63,611 bases of DNA from Synechococcus sp. CCY 0621. Its GTDB lineage: Bacteria; Cyanobacteriota; Cyanobacteriia; PCC-6307; Cyanobiaceae. Shown in pieces: positions 34,173-43,270 of this stretch. The notes under the pieces are model-generated. The model searched no databases. It was given only the letters and a program-made list of their open reading frames with translations, and had not been told where the DNA came from. Position 1 is the stretch's first letter. Every line of letters begins with the position of its first letter. The position numbers were made by a program, and so were the translations under genes. Where the stretch lies: NCBI RefSeq assembly GCF_019038465.1, contig NZ_JAFKRH010000009.1, forward strand, positions 1 through 63,611. The letters are read 5' to 3'.

Positions 34173-35759
34173 CTAATCTTTGCTATTGGATGGTAAGACA
34201 CCAAGAGAATGGAGGGTAGGAATCCTTTGAGATGCAAGATTCTCTACAAGGGATTCTATGAGCTTACGCTGCTCGGCGGCGTCTGAAATAGGCTCCTTGG
34301 TAGGGCGAGTTAATTCAATACCTAAACTAGATAGACCCATAAGCACAAAAGCAGTAAGCACATCGCCTTGTAGGCCATCACTGATTGCCTGCGTGCTAAT
34401 CAGTTCTACTAAGTTGAAGCTTACACAGGTGCCAATATTTGGTGCAATCAGCCAAGAATAGGATTGACCTTCTTGCATCTGTGCGGTGATGAATTGATTA
34501 ATCTTCTGGCTAGACTCTCTGGCTTGATCAGCCGCGTCTCCGCGATCGATCCCGATTCGGTTGACATGGACGAGGAGGGCAAGGGCACGAAGGAGATCAC
34601 CCAAGGCTTCCCCAGTGGTGCTCTGAATATCTGAGAGAGAGCTAGGACTGCCCGCCAACGCCATCTCAATTGTATGGCAGCCATCGAAATGTCCGAGGAT
34701 TTCTCCAAAGCAGGTGGGGAAGCGATAAGCCTCTACGCTTGGAGCTTCGAGAAGGCGAAAACGCAATCCCCCAAGACGTTGTGCGGCACAAGCAGGGGGC
34801 ATAACTTCTATGCCACGAACAAAAACGTCACGCCTAAAATACTTGTTGGTGGCAAGATCTAGCAGTGTCTGCCTAATGATTGGGTCTGTTTCATTGAGTA
34901 TAGTGGGCTTAAGTTGATCAGCAACTAAATCATCAAAAATCTCTGGCAACGTAGCTGACGAAATGAATCTAAGCTTGTGCTCTGTGCATAACTTATGCAT
35001 GTCAGCAACACGAAGTGGCGCCCAGTGTTCACATGCATACTCATGGGCCAAGTATGTGGTCGAAAACCTTGCAATGGACTCGAGTTCATCGAATAGCCTT
35101 GGGGAAGACTGTAAAAGTGCTAAAGGCGATTCCTGACTGCCAAGTAGACTAATTAAATTTGTTCTTGCAGCTGTGAGAGCAGACCCTAGATCAGAATCCG
35201 CGTACCTTTGGCGTTCAAGGCTTACCATGTGCTGAAAGTTTGACATGGCCAGCCAGCCTGGATACGTGTTGTATGAGCAGTAGAAGAGTCCTCCTAGAGC
35301 GAGTGATTTTGAGACAATGCTCAGCAGAGCCTGCTGAACTTGTACAGATAGCCAACTAACAACTCCGTGGGCAACAATGTAATGAAACTCTCGTGTGGGT
35401 GAGTCTGAAGTTCTAAGGATCTGCGGATTCTTATCCAGTTCAAGAAAGTCCGCTTCAAGAAAGTGGATGTTCTTGAGACCCAATTGGCGGGCCAGTCTCA
35501 GTGCTTGTACGATGTGGTCTGGCTGGAAATCAACCCCCACAAACTGACCTTCAGGATACGCACCAGCAAGAAGACAAAGGCCTAGGCCTGTCCCGCATCC
35601 AAGCTCTAAATACTGAAATGGGATACCTTCTTTTTCTCTGGGAGGCCGTAATCCCTTCAGTAAGACAGCAAAGTCAAGCCAGTTTGGTGCCAACTCTCGA
35701 TAGTAGTCACTCGTGTAGCTTGTTGAAACACAGTATCCATGGCTCCAAGGCACGTTCAC
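34173..35759 (-). CDS. SAM-dependent methyltransferase with regulatory domain, coupled to pilin operon B
   Basis: 528 residues. Class I methyltransferase: motif I YLELGCGTGLGLCLLA, then VGVDFQPDHI and a long Rossmann domain to about residue 210. The middle (residues 220-310) resembles the methyltransferase regulatory domain found in such bacterial proteins, followed by a helical C-terminal domain. The GTG start overlaps the stop of lipoprotein B by four bases (GTGA), so it is translationally coupled to the pilin operon. Operon A lacks this gene. The target is unknown; a pilin or surface molecule is inferred from context. Confidence 0.8.
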   Translation of the reverse strand: MNVPWSHGYCVSTSYTSDYYRELAPNWLDFAVLLKGLRPPREKEGIPFQYLELGCGTGLGLCLLAGAYPEGQFVGVDFQPDHIVQALRLARQLGLKNIHFLEADFLELDKNPQILRTSDSPTREFHYIVAHGVVSWLSVQVQQALLSIVSKSLALGGLFYCSYNTYPGWLAMSNFQHMVSLERQRYADSDLGSALTAARTNLISLLGSQESPLALLQSSPRLFDELESIARFSTTYLAHEYACEHWAPLRVADMHKLCTEHKLRFISSATLPEIFDDLVADQLKPTILNETDPIIRQTLLDLATNKYFRRDVFVRGIEVMPPACAAQRLGGLRFRLLEAPSVEAYRFPTCFGEILGHFDGCHTIEMALAGSPSSLSDIQSTTGEALGDLLRALALLVHVNRIGIDRGDAADQARESSQKINQFITAQMQEGQSYSWLIAPNIGTCVSFNLVELISTQAISDGLQGDVLTAFVLMGLSSLGIELTRPTKEPISDAAEQRKLIESLVENLASQRIPTLHSLGVLPSNSKD

Positions 35760-36292
35760 TTGAGTTCCTCCTTATCGCATTTGGAGAACGCGGTTAGGGC
35801 ATCAGGAATCAAAGGCAATCCATTACGGTATTCTGTCGGTATTAGCTGTTCAAGTTGTTTAATCAGCGCAGAATGTGCGTTTTCAGCATTAACCAATTCG
35901 TTGGTACTTGATCCAGGCCTTGTTGAAGCCTGTAGAACCATTGAGGTCGCCTTGTCTAGATGCTTAGATAGATCAATAGTCTCTTGTTGATGTAGCACAC
36001 AATAAATGTAGCGCTCCTCGCCAGTTTTTGCAGTAGGAGTTCCAGGCTGGACTGAAGGCTCTGATTTAGCAGGGGATGCTGGAGCGGCTTGGGAAGGCTT
36101 CTTACGCATCTCCTGAAGACAAATGGCATATGACTTCTCGCTTCCACTGGTTGTGAATTCATTTTCCGCTTGAGCCCTACAGCGCTCTCTCTCTGATGCT
36201 GTTGATTGCCTCGTGGGTTGCTGGCAAGCTTGTAAGCAAAGAACTAGAAAAAGAGAAAAAAGCATAGAAAGCCGAATTGCCATTTTATGCAT
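35756..36292 (-). CDS. Lipoprotein of pilin operon B
   Basis: About 178 residues with a lipobox (LVLCLQAC). It shares with the operon A lipoprotein the Cys pattern, the RYIYCVLHQ block and LEQLIPTEYRNGLPLIP. Two ATGs (36292, 36283); either gives a working signal peptide. Starts seven bases after the PilW-like stop. Confidence 0.8.
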   Translation of the reverse strand: MHKMAIRLSMLFSLFLVLCLQACQQPTRQSTASERERCRAQAENEFTTSGSEKSYAICLQEMRKKPSQAAPASPAKSEPSVQPGTPTAKTGEERYIYCVLHQQETIDLSKHLDKATSMVLQASTRPGSSTNELVNAENAHSALIKQLEQLIPTEYRNGLPLIPDALTAFSKCDKEELK

Positions 36293-36299
36293 TGCAGAA

Positions 36300-36860
36300 T
36301 TAGAACTGGGACAATCTCATGCGTACCGAACTCGCTAGCCCGGTGTATTCCAAACCATTTGATGACAAAGTAACGGTGTAAAATGGTTGTCGGCTTGATG
36401 CGGGTGCCGTTGAAGTGTTTGGGGTGAATGCAGTTACATTCTCAGAAAGAACCGACGTCACCGAACCTGTACCTAGTGAGCCGTTGTCGTTGATCGGTGG
36501 ACCAGTGCGAGAAAGTGTTGAGCCGGCCAAGCTGTAGGTAATCAACGCCGTACCGGAACAATTAAAGGTGCTAAAGAGACTTAATGTAGATCCACTGGAA
36601 GATGCACATGATGCCTCACTGATCTCTGAGTCAAGAAAAAAGTTTATCTTGCCCCATTCATCATTCAGGGACCGAATAATCAGTTGATTGGTGCTGGTTT
36701 GAATCTGCGGAATCAACGATGTAGTCGCGGCAAAAAGGACTACTGCACCAATAGCCGAAACAATGATGAGTTCAACAATGGTAAAGCCGCCAGAAATGGA
36801 GGTTAAATGATGGACTGAGGTTGGCTGCCTTTCTTTGTTAGCGTAGTAAAAGCTTTTCAT
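36300..36860 (-). CDS. PilW-like minor pilin, operon B
   Basis: 186 residues. Leader ending Gly-Gly followed by FTIVELIIVSAIGAVVLF. Contains RTGPPINDNGSLG, the same block as the operon A protein. Cys pair in ASCASSSG ... FNCSG. Confidence 0.8.
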   Translation of the reverse strand: MKSFYYANKERQPTSVHHLTSISGGFTIVELIIVSAIGAVVLFAATTSLIPQIQTSTNQLIIRSLNDEWGKINFFLDSEISEASCASSSGSTLSLFSTFNCSGTALITYSLAGSTLSRTGPPINDNGSLGTGSVTSVLSENVTAFTPNTSTAPASSRQPFYTVTLSSNGLEYTGLASSVRMRLSQF

Positions 36861-36863
36861 GGT

Positions 36864-37409
36864 TCAGAATCGAACTCCGAAGTTGTCGCACGCACCAGAG
36901 GTAAGGCCGTTGCTTGAACCGATTGTAATTAATCCTAAACCTGGTGAAATCCGAACACAGCGCGTAGGCCCAGCACCATTCATGCTCACTGCAAGCACAA
37001 CTGGCGTGGTCATTTGCACGTTTGTGCCAGCCGAATTAACAGTTCCTCGTGGTGTGAACTTGAACTGGGTTGGACCCGAGGTTGTGATCGTGTAAGTGTC
37101 TGAACCTGATAGGGCGGTGATTCGAAGAGATTGAGTGGTCCCGCAGACGAATGGATTCGAAATAGTGGCAAATGCTGGGCTGACTGCTGTAATGGAGCCC
37201 GTAGAGATGTTGACGTTACAAACTGAGCCTTTAATGGCCGCGCGTCTCACAGCCTGCAGCCAGCCGGCCAACTCGCTTGCCACTGCGTTGACGCGCTCTC
37301 TTCGCCATTCTATTCCTGAGACAGTGATGGAGACTGCAGAAAGGATGCCAATAAGGGCAACCACAACCATCAATTCAGTAAGTGTGAATCCACCGAACTT
37401 CGTTTTCAT
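36864..37409 (-). CDS. GspH/FimT-like minor pilin, operon B
   Basis: 181 residues. Leader MKTKFGG, then FTLTELMVVVALIGILSAV, then IEWRRERVNAVASELAGWLQ, nearly identical to operon A at this point. KFTPRGTVNSAGTN and RCVRISPGLGLITIG also match. ATG at 37409 chosen; the longer frame has no similarity. Confidence 0.85.
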   Translation of the reverse strand: MKTKFGGFTLTELMVVVALIGILSAVSITVSGIEWRRERVNAVASELAGWLQAVRRAAIKGSVCNVNISTGSITAVSPAFATISNPFVCGTTQSLRITALSGSDTYTITTSGPTQFKFTPRGTVNSAGTNVQMTTPVVLAVSMNGAGPTRCVRISPGLGLITIGSSNGLTSGACDNFGVRF

Positions 37410-37413
37410 AGCA

Positions 37414-37995
37414 TTAAGGGCACCATGACACTGCTGTAGGGACAAACTCTACCGAGCGTAAGCCTTCTCCAGTATCCGTAATCGAATAATTGACTCGGTA
37501 TCTATGGGCTCCTCTTTGGGTTGTGTTGGTGGCCCCATCGGCTCCATCAGATAAAATCGTTCGTGTAACACCAGCTGGTGATGGTACATTCGAACCAATC
37601 AAGCCAGCAAGGCCTGTAACTAAGTCTCCAGCGCTGTAATTGCAACGATTAACAAAAAAAGCTACGGACGTTGCATTGCTGGCGTCGGGGAAATAGCCTG
37701 TTCTTGTAGGATCTCCGGATGCAATTACACATGCCGTTCCGCTTGCACATGTGTACCGATCATTCAAACGCTGTATGCTGGCAAGGTCTTGATCTACAAG
37801 CGCTTGAAGCGAAAAGCGTCGATTTGTTGAGGCGGATACTTGGTTGGATCGTATGAAAAGATTGGCAGTTCCTGCTACGGCGATGACTAAAACCAATGTG
37901 GATGCCAGCAACTCTATTAGTGTAAAGCCTCTGCCGTTAGACGCACGGCACAGCCGAACATCCTTGGCGAGAGTAAAAGCAGGAAGGTAAGCCAT
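37414..37995 (-). CDS. PilV-like minor pilin, operon B
   Basis: 193 residues. Prepilin motif G-FTLIELLASTLVLVIAV after a 23-residue basic leader. Shares LNDRYTCASGTAC and the terminal VSWCP with the operon A protein. Confidence 0.8.
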   Translation of the reverse strand: MAYLPAFTLAKDVRLCRASNGRGFTLIELLASTLVLVIAVAGTANLFIRSNQVSASTNRRFSLQALVDQDLASIQRLNDRYTCASGTACVIASGDPTRTGYFPDASNATSVAFFVNRCNYSAGDLVTGLAGLIGSNVPSPAGVTRTILSDGADGATNTTQRGAHRYRVNYSITDTGEGLRSVEFVPTAVSWCP

Positions 37996-37997
37996 AG

Positions 37998-39683
37998 CTA
38001 GAAGAATCTAAACTCTCTGACAGAGCGTAAAACGTAATCAATCAATGGTGGGGTGGTCTCCTGTCCGACCTCACCGGTGATTCCCATCAAGGCAGCGATG
38101 CTGTCCAGATCTGCTTGAGTTCCATTCAAAGTTGTACTCCCTTGTGTGTCAAAGCCGTTTTGCCAAGCAGCTCCTTGGAAACCACCAGAGCCTCCCGCAA
38201 AGAGAAGACCATAGGGGAAATATGTAAACCCGGGGCCAAAAGATCCATTGCCTACGTTGATGTCAAACTTCTGCGCGTACACTTGTGCGTTGGGCGATTT
38301 CCCATCACTAAAGGGCATTGTTGGACACTGGGTTATGTTGCACCCGAACCAAGCAAAATCGCCTGCTACAGGAGCAGTGGTTGTTGTGTTGATTTGGGAA
38401 ATACTATTACTGCCGCTTCCATTGGTCACGGTTGGGGTCGTGGCGTTTATGTCTGGGTTCGGGAAAAAGAAGCGAATTGGTCCACCCGCAGTATCAAACC
38501 TTAGATTGCTTGAGTTGGTTAATCTATTGAAGCTGCAAACGGTAATTAATTTGCCGCTAATTGTTTCTTGCGCACAGATATTCCGTAGTGCTAAAGGCCA
38601 TGCTGCGAAATTGTTGGTACTTAATGGTGAGGTCTTGTTGTAATCTACAGTATTTGTGAAATTGCATGTTGCATTTCCAAGGTAGGTTGCGGATGATCTT
38701 TGGCATTTGTTGACGACATCCTGAAGACTTGTGGTTAACAGTGGTAGCGCTCGGTCAACGGCTGGTGGCGTATAGACAATGGGGTTATAAGTTAAGTCAA
38801 ATGGGGTGCATGTTCCTGTGGGGGTGATGCAGGTAGGCGTAACATTGATCTTGGTAGCATTTCCTGTGACGTCGAAAGTGCCAGTGCCGTTGTTTGCCGC
38901 GCCCGCAAGAAACAAAAGGCCGAGTCCGAGGGCGCATTTCCTCGTGTCATTTCCCCATACTGAATTGTAGCCATTTAGACTTCTGTCTTGGCACTTAGGC
39001 ACAACTTCAAATGTTTTTCTAAGTGTTGCTGTGGCTACCTTGTTGCCTCCTTGGTAGGCATAGCCTTCAACCGTAAATGTGATCTCACCAGTACGCGCCG
39101 GAATCGTACTTGACCCGACCGAAACAGAAAAGTTTCCAGTGTTAACGACTCCAAAGCTTGACGACGTAACGTTCTGGCGTACCGAGTTAAGGGTTGGGTT
39201 GGATGTTGATATACTTTTTACTTGCCATCTTTGTTGGCTGCCATCGCCAACACTAATGAGTTGGCTGGCTAGTGTGCCTGATCCAAAGGTCGCCGAGAGA
39301 TCTGGATTAAGAGCGGCCTTGCCCTGCAAACTTTGTGTAGAGAAAGTTCCGGGCGCTGCAGTCTGAATGGCAGAAACTGTTCGTAAGTTAAGCGATTCAG
39401 CGTTGACAAGCAAGGGCCGATTTCGGGGCCGGTTGAGTTCACTTACTAGTTGTGTCATCCCTGTCTCTGCTGCGGCGCGGGCGATGCGCCCTTGGCTTTG
39501 ATAGGCAGAGCCTAGTGAGCCGAGGCTATTGCGGTTAGCAACGGCCAGCGTGCCAAGCGTAAGAACGAGGACTACAAAGAGGACAGCCAAAAATGAAAAG
39601 CCGTCATCCTCTGAGAGCTTCTGTTCTGTTGAATGCTTCGTTGACTTGCGAGAAAGAAGTTCGAGCAGCATCCGGTGGGTCAT
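37998..39683 (-). CDS. PilX-like large minor pilin, operon B
   Basis: 561 residues, first gene of operon B. N-terminal helix GFSFLAVLFVVLVLTLGTLAV, neck SAYQSQGRIARAAAETGMTQLVSELNRPRNRPLLVNA (same as operon A with substitutions), then a large beta-rich domain. ATG at 39683 with AGGAGG about 11 bases upstream. The upstream longer frame (to 39716) is not needed. Confidence 0.75.
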   Translation of the reverse strand: MTHRMLLELLSRKSTKHSTEQKLSEDDGFSFLAVLFVVLVLTLGTLAVANRNSLGSLGSAYQSQGRIARAAAETGMTQLVSELNRPRNRPLLVNAESLNLRTVSAIQTAAPGTFSTQSLQGKAALNPDLSATFGSGTLASQLISVGDGSQQRWQVKSISTSNPTLNSVRQNVTSSSFGVVNTGNFSVSVGSSTIPARTGEITFTVEGYAYQGGNKVATATLRKTFEVVPKCQDRSLNGYNSVWGNDTRKCALGLGLLFLAGAANNGTGTFDVTGNATKINVTPTCITPTGTCTPFDLTYNPIVYTPPAVDRALPLLTTSLQDVVNKCQRSSATYLGNATCNFTNTVDYNKTSPLSTNNFAAWPLALRNICAQETISGKLITVCSFNRLTNSSNLRFDTAGGPIRFFFPNPDINATTPTVTNGSGSNSISQINTTTTAPVAGDFAWFGCNITQCPTMPFSDGKSPNAQVYAQKFDINVGNGSFGPGFTYFPYGLLFAGGSGGFQGAAWQNGFDTQGSTTLNGTQADLDSIAALMGITGEVGQETTPPLIDYVLRSVREFRFF

Positions 39684-40329
39684 GGGATCTGCCTTCCTCC
39701 TAGGGCTTGAGAGCAATTTGCCAATTCTACTCCCCAGTGGTCCAAACTTTGCCGGTTTGTCAAGGCCTATCCCTTAATCGGCCAGGAACGGCAGCTCCAG
39801 CTTTGGCGGCTTCTGGCTAAAGTGAAGGGATCTGGCCTCTGATGAAGCAGGCCTTTGCAATAATTAGGTCATTCATCAAGCTGCTCCCCCTCGCGCTTAA
39901 TGTGCAGTCGATTGGATGACAGACCTCCACTTCCCTTGGGCGTGCTGTATGGATCCGGCGCTACGCCGGCACATATCCGCATCGAGCTACTGAACTGATA
40001 TAGCTCTTGAGTAGGTTTGTTCCTCAGTTAAGCCATCGGTGCAGCAGTGGTTTTCAGGAGATTATTGCGTCGGGTTCTTTCGTCTGTGCTTGGGTGAAAG
40101 AGCATGGCGTATTCTCATCCTTGCCATCAAATGTTCGTTTTTGCAGGTTATGAGCCATAACTGTAGCGTCGTTGGATCTATGCAAACTTCGGTCGATCAA
40201 CGTAGCTGGCGGATACGTTACTCTCTTCTTGCTTCTCCAATATTGTGCCAGTTTTCTAAGCCTAGCCCCTTCAGATACTTTCAATTGATTTCCTGCTATG
40301 AGTGGCAGGAAGCATGGTGGCCGTCTGTT
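39684..40329. other. Intergenic region upstream of pilin operon B
   Basis: About 650 bases without a supportable gene. It must contain the promoter of operon B. A small hairpin (CCGGCG-CTA-CGCCGG at 39955-39969) is visible. Otherwise I see nothing. Confidence 0.4.
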
Positions 40330-40941
40330 TCAGTCCCTGTCAGGAGATCGGTTGAGTTTGTGCTGTATCGGTCCCGTGGAGTCCGTTCGGAAGAACAATG
40401 CTGGTCTTAGCCCCACCCGTTGCATCTGCCGCCGTCCCTGCCGTTGCATCAGCAGCAATCCGGCACCGGTGACGCTTTGCAGCAGCAGGGTAGTGATCAG
40501 ACGAAGGGGGTTGAGCAGGTCGTGCCGGAGCGGCGTGATGTCTCCCGTTCCGTGCTTCAGGTGGGCCACCGTCGCCGCGTCATGGATCGTGACCGATGGC
40601 AGCACCAGCAGCAGGATCAGTCCCACGGGCAGCAGCAACCGATGCAGATTTGCGGTCCAGGGCTGCTCGCGATGATGACGCCTGTGGCCGCCGCCGAGTA
40701 GGTACAGACCGAATCCCAGCGGTAGCAACGGCAGGGCTGGAGACAGGCCGATCAGTCCGCTGAGACGGCCCGCAGGAGCCTCCACACTCGCGAAGCTCCC
40801 CGCCAGAAGCAGGGTGCTCAGCTCCAGTACCAGCAACAGCAGCCCGACCAGCCGCAGTTGGCCCAGGGAATAGTCGAGCTGATGGCGGCCCACGAAGCCG
40901 TCGACCTCATCCCGCGTGTCCTTGCTCCTCAGGTGGGTCAT
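40330..40941 (-). CDS. HpsJ-like membrane protein
   Basis: About 203 residues, four hydrophobic segments (LRLVGLLLLVLELSTLLL; LSPALPLLPLGFGLYLL; LLLPVGLILLLVLPSVTI; LITTLLLQSVTGAGLLL). The layout recalls HpsJ, an inner-membrane protein of the hormogonium-polysaccharide (hps) locus, where pseudopilin genes hpsB-D are neighbours. Here pseudopilin genes lie divergently 60 bases away, which supports but does not prove the call. ATG at 40941 chosen. Confidence 0.5.
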   Translation of the reverse strand: MTHLRSKDTRDEVDGFVGRHQLDYSLGQLRLVGLLLLVLELSTLLLAGSFASVEAPAGRLSGLIGLSPALPLLPLGFGLYLLGGGHRRHHREQPWTANLHRLLLPVGLILLLVLPSVTIHDAATVAHLKHGTGDITPLRHDLLNPLRLITTLLLQSVTGAGLLLMQRQGRRQMQRVGLRPALFFRTDSTGPIQHKLNRSPDRD

Positions 40942-41001
40942 GGCGGGCCGGACCTGGTGTCCTTGGGTGGGAACTCTGGAGGAGACGTCGCTGTCACCGC
41001 C

Positions 41002-41496
41002 ATGCCTTCGTTGCTTTGCCGCCATCATCTCCCCCGATCACAGGGGTTCGTGTTGCCCCTGACCATGGGGGCCTCCCTGGTGCTGCTGCTGGGCAGCCTC
41101 TCGGCCCACACCGCCAGCCTCCAGGTGCGCCTGCAGGGGATCCGGGAGCAGCAGCAGCGCCTGGCGGAAGACCGGTTGGCCTCGGCGGGCCAGCAGCTGC
41201 TGGCCGACCTTTACCGCAGCCATCCCTGCCTGCTGCCACTGCCGTTGGCGCAGTGGGACTCCCAAGGGCTGGCCTGCGCGCCCGCCCCGGCGATCGCCTC
41301 CCTCAAGGCCGGCCAGGTGCTGGGCCGCTCCTACCGGCTGGTGGACTGGCGCCCGCAGCTGGCCCCGGCTGAACTGCTGCTGGAACTGGCCGCCGCCGGC
41401 AACGAGCCGGCGCGCCAGGGCGCCTTCGCGGTGCAGATGACACCGGCGCAGATCACCGACGTGCGCCTGGTGAGCCTGCGGGGGGTGGGGCCATGA
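41002..41496 (+). CDS. PilX-like pseudopilin, cluster C
   Basis: 164 residues. Leader ending RSQG, then FVLPLTMGASLVLLLGSLS, no Glu5, followed by a helical neck (LQVRLQGIREQQQRLAEDRLASAGQQLL) and a small Cys-containing domain. First of four overlapping genes on the plus strand. The upstream in-frame extension covers the divergent HpsJ-like promoter and is rejected. Confidence 0.7.
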   Translation: MPSLLCRHHLPRSQGFVLPLTMGASLVLLLGSLSAHTASLQVRLQGIREQQQRLAEDRLASAGQQLLADLYRSHPCLLPLPLAQWDSQGLACAPAPAIASLKAGQVLGRSYRLVDWRPQLAPAELLLELAAAGNEPARQGAFAVQMTPAQITDVRLVSLRGVGP

Positions 41497-41900
41497 GCCT
41501 GCTGGAACTGTTGATCGGATCGACGGTGTTTGCGGCCTCCGCGGGAGCCTCCCTGCAGCTGTGGGCCCTGGCGGGCGCCGCGGCTGTGGCCGAGGAACGC
41601 CAGCAACAGCGGATGGAGCAGGCCGAGGCCGCGTTGCTGCGGGCCGAAACGGCCCTGCGCCAGCTGGTCCCCGGCGGCGGCGACTGCGCCACCGCCACCA
41701 CCCAGGTGCTGCAGCGGCTGGCCGCCGATCCCCTGGCCCCGGGGCTGGCGCGCCAGCTGGAGCCTTCGCCCAGCGGCGACGGGGTGGTGCTGCGGTTGGC
41801 GGTGGAGGGCGAGGCCACACCGCGGCAGCGGCTCTATGTGCCGGCCGTTCTGGGGCTCTGCGGGCCCGCGCCGCAGGGAGGGGGCCATGGCAACCCCTGA
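41493..41900 (+). CDS. Pseudopilin-like protein lacking a leader peptide
   Basis: 135 residues. The sequence starts directly with MSLLELLIGSTVFAASAG, i.e. the mature prepilin helix with Glu5 but Met in place of the N-methylated Phe, and no basic leader or Gly-1. The ATG overlaps the previous stop by four bases (ATGA). Upstream in frame the codons read GEPAGGGA without a start. A neck helix with two Cys in the C-terminal domain follows. It could be inserted without PilD processing. Confidence 0.7.
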   Translation: MSLLELLIGSTVFAASAGASLQLWALAGAAAVAEERQQQRMEQAEAALLRAETALRQLVPGGGDCATATTQVLQRLAADPLAPGLARQLEPSPSGDGVVLRLAVEGEATPRQRLYVPAVLGLCGPAPQGGGHGNP

Positions 41901-42384
41901 TCCGGGCGGCTTCACACTGCCCGAAACCCTGCTGGCCGTGGTGCTGGTGGGCCTGCTGGCCCAGCTGGGGCTGGCCACCGCCAGCACGGAGCTGGCCGCC
42001 GCCCGGCTGGAGGGCGCCAGCCGCCGCGTGATGCTGGGGCTCGAGCGGGGGCGGGATGCTGCTCTGCGTCTGGGCAAACCCTGCGCCCTGGCGCTCACCG
42101 CCACGGGCTGGCAGGAACCCCAGGCCAGCAGCCTGCCGCCCTGCGAAGGAGGAGCCATCGATCTCGGCGAGGGCGTCGGCGGCGGACCGGCGGTAAGCCT
42201 CAGCCACAACCTGCCCGCGGCGGTGCGCTTCACCAGCAACGGCCTGATCATCGACGGCGGCACCGTGCTGCTGCGCACCGAGGGCACCGACCTGGTGCGC
42301 TGCGTGGTGGTGGCCCTGCCGCTGGGGATCACCCGCCTGGGACGGCAGGGGCCGGGCGGCTGCCTGCCGGATCCGCGGCCATGA
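41887..42384 (+). CDS. GspH-like pseudopilin, cluster C
   Basis: 165 residues. Leader MATPDPGG, then FTLPETLLAVVLVGLLAQL with Glu5. The neck and GspH-like beta domain have two Cys near the C-terminus. Overlaps the previous gene by 14 bases and the next by four. Confidence 0.75.
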   Translation: MATPDPGGFTLPETLLAVVLVGLLAQLGLATASTELAAARLEGASRRVMLGLERGRDAALRLGKPCALALTATGWQEPQASSLPPCEGGAIDLGEGVGGGPAVSLSHNLPAAVRFTSNGLIIDGGTVLLRTEGTDLVRCVVVALPLGITRLGRQGPGGCLPDPRP

Positions 42385-42950
42385 ACCGCCGGACGATCAC
42401 AGCCACCGCAGCGGCGGGGTTCTCGCTGGTGGAGCTGCTGCTGGCGGCCTGCCTTGGGTTGCTGGTGTGGGGGGTGGTGCTGCAGGCGCTGGTGGCAGAT
42501 GGCCGCCAGGTGGACCGGATGGTGCGCCAACTGCGCGAGCGGGGCCAGCAGCGGCGGGTGCTGGCCCTGCTGCGGGGCGATCTGCTGCGTGCCGAGCGTG
42601 TCGACCTCGCCCAGGGAAGCGGGGCCGCCTGCGGCCTGGGCGGCCGGGATCCGGTGTTGCAGCTCATCACGCCGGAGGGCCCGATCACCTACACGGTGGG
42701 AAGCGCCCCCAGCGCCATCTGGCGGGGCCGGGTGCTGATGCGCTGCGGCCCGGCCTTCGGGCTGCACGGCGAGCCGAGCGCCGGAGCGGCCCAGAACCGG
42801 GTGCTGCTGGATGGCCTCAGCGACCCTGGGCTGGCCGCTGCCCAGGAGCCGGACGGCCTGCTGCGCCTGCAGCTGCGGCAGGAGTTTGTGCCTGCGGGGG
42901 GTGGCATGCAGCGGATCGAAACAGAGGCGCGGATGGGGGCGGGAGGGTGA
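42381..42950 (+). CDS. PilW-like pseudopilin, cluster C
   Basis: 189 residues. Leader ends AAAG, then FSLVELLLAACLGLLVWGV with Glu5, then a basic neck (VRQLRERGQQRRVLALLRGDLLRAE). The segment ITPEGPITYTVG recalls PilW. Last of the cluster C operon; ATGA overlap with the gene before. Confidence 0.75.
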   Translation: MNRRTITATAAAGFSLVELLLAACLGLLVWGVVLQALVADGRQVDRMVRQLRERGQQRRVLALLRGDLLRAERVDLAQGSGAACGLGGRDPVLQLITPEGPITYTVGSAPSAIWRGRVLMRCGPAFGLHGEPSAGAAQNRVLLDGLSDPGLAAAQEPDGLLRLQLRQEFVPAGGGMQRIETEARMGAGG

Positions 42951-43024
42951 GAGAGGAGCTCAAGCTGCCGCAGCATGCCATCCGCATGCATTCCAAGTAA
43001 ACTGCTTCAAGACCGGAGCCTCCC

Positions 43025-43270
43025 ATGCCTTCCCTGCAGATCCGCGACCTGCCGGATCCCCTGCATCGACTGTTGCAGCGCCGGGCCAGCGCCCAGAAGC
43101 GCAGCCTGAGTCAGCAGGCCCTGGCTGATCTGGAAGCGATTGTTGGCGGGGACCCCAGGCAGCGGCGCCAGCTGGCGCTGGAGAGGATCGCCCAGCGCTG
43201 GCAGCAGCGGCCGGCGCTGCAGTGGGAGGAGGCGCCGGAATCCCTGATCCGCAGCGACCGCGAGCGCTGA
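43025..43270 (+). CDS. FitA-type antitoxin
   Basis: 81 residues. MPSLQIRDLPDPLHRLLQRRASAQKRSLSQQAL is an RHH segment of the FitA type. The tail (ALQWEEAPESLIRSDRER) binds the toxin. GGAG six bases before the ATG. Two GCATGC motifs five bases apart (42973-42989) lie upstream and may be its operator. Confidence 0.9.
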   Translation: MPSLQIRDLPDPLHRLLQRRASAQKRSLSQQALADLEAIVGGDPRQRRQLALERIAQRWQQRPALQWEEAPESLIRSDRER

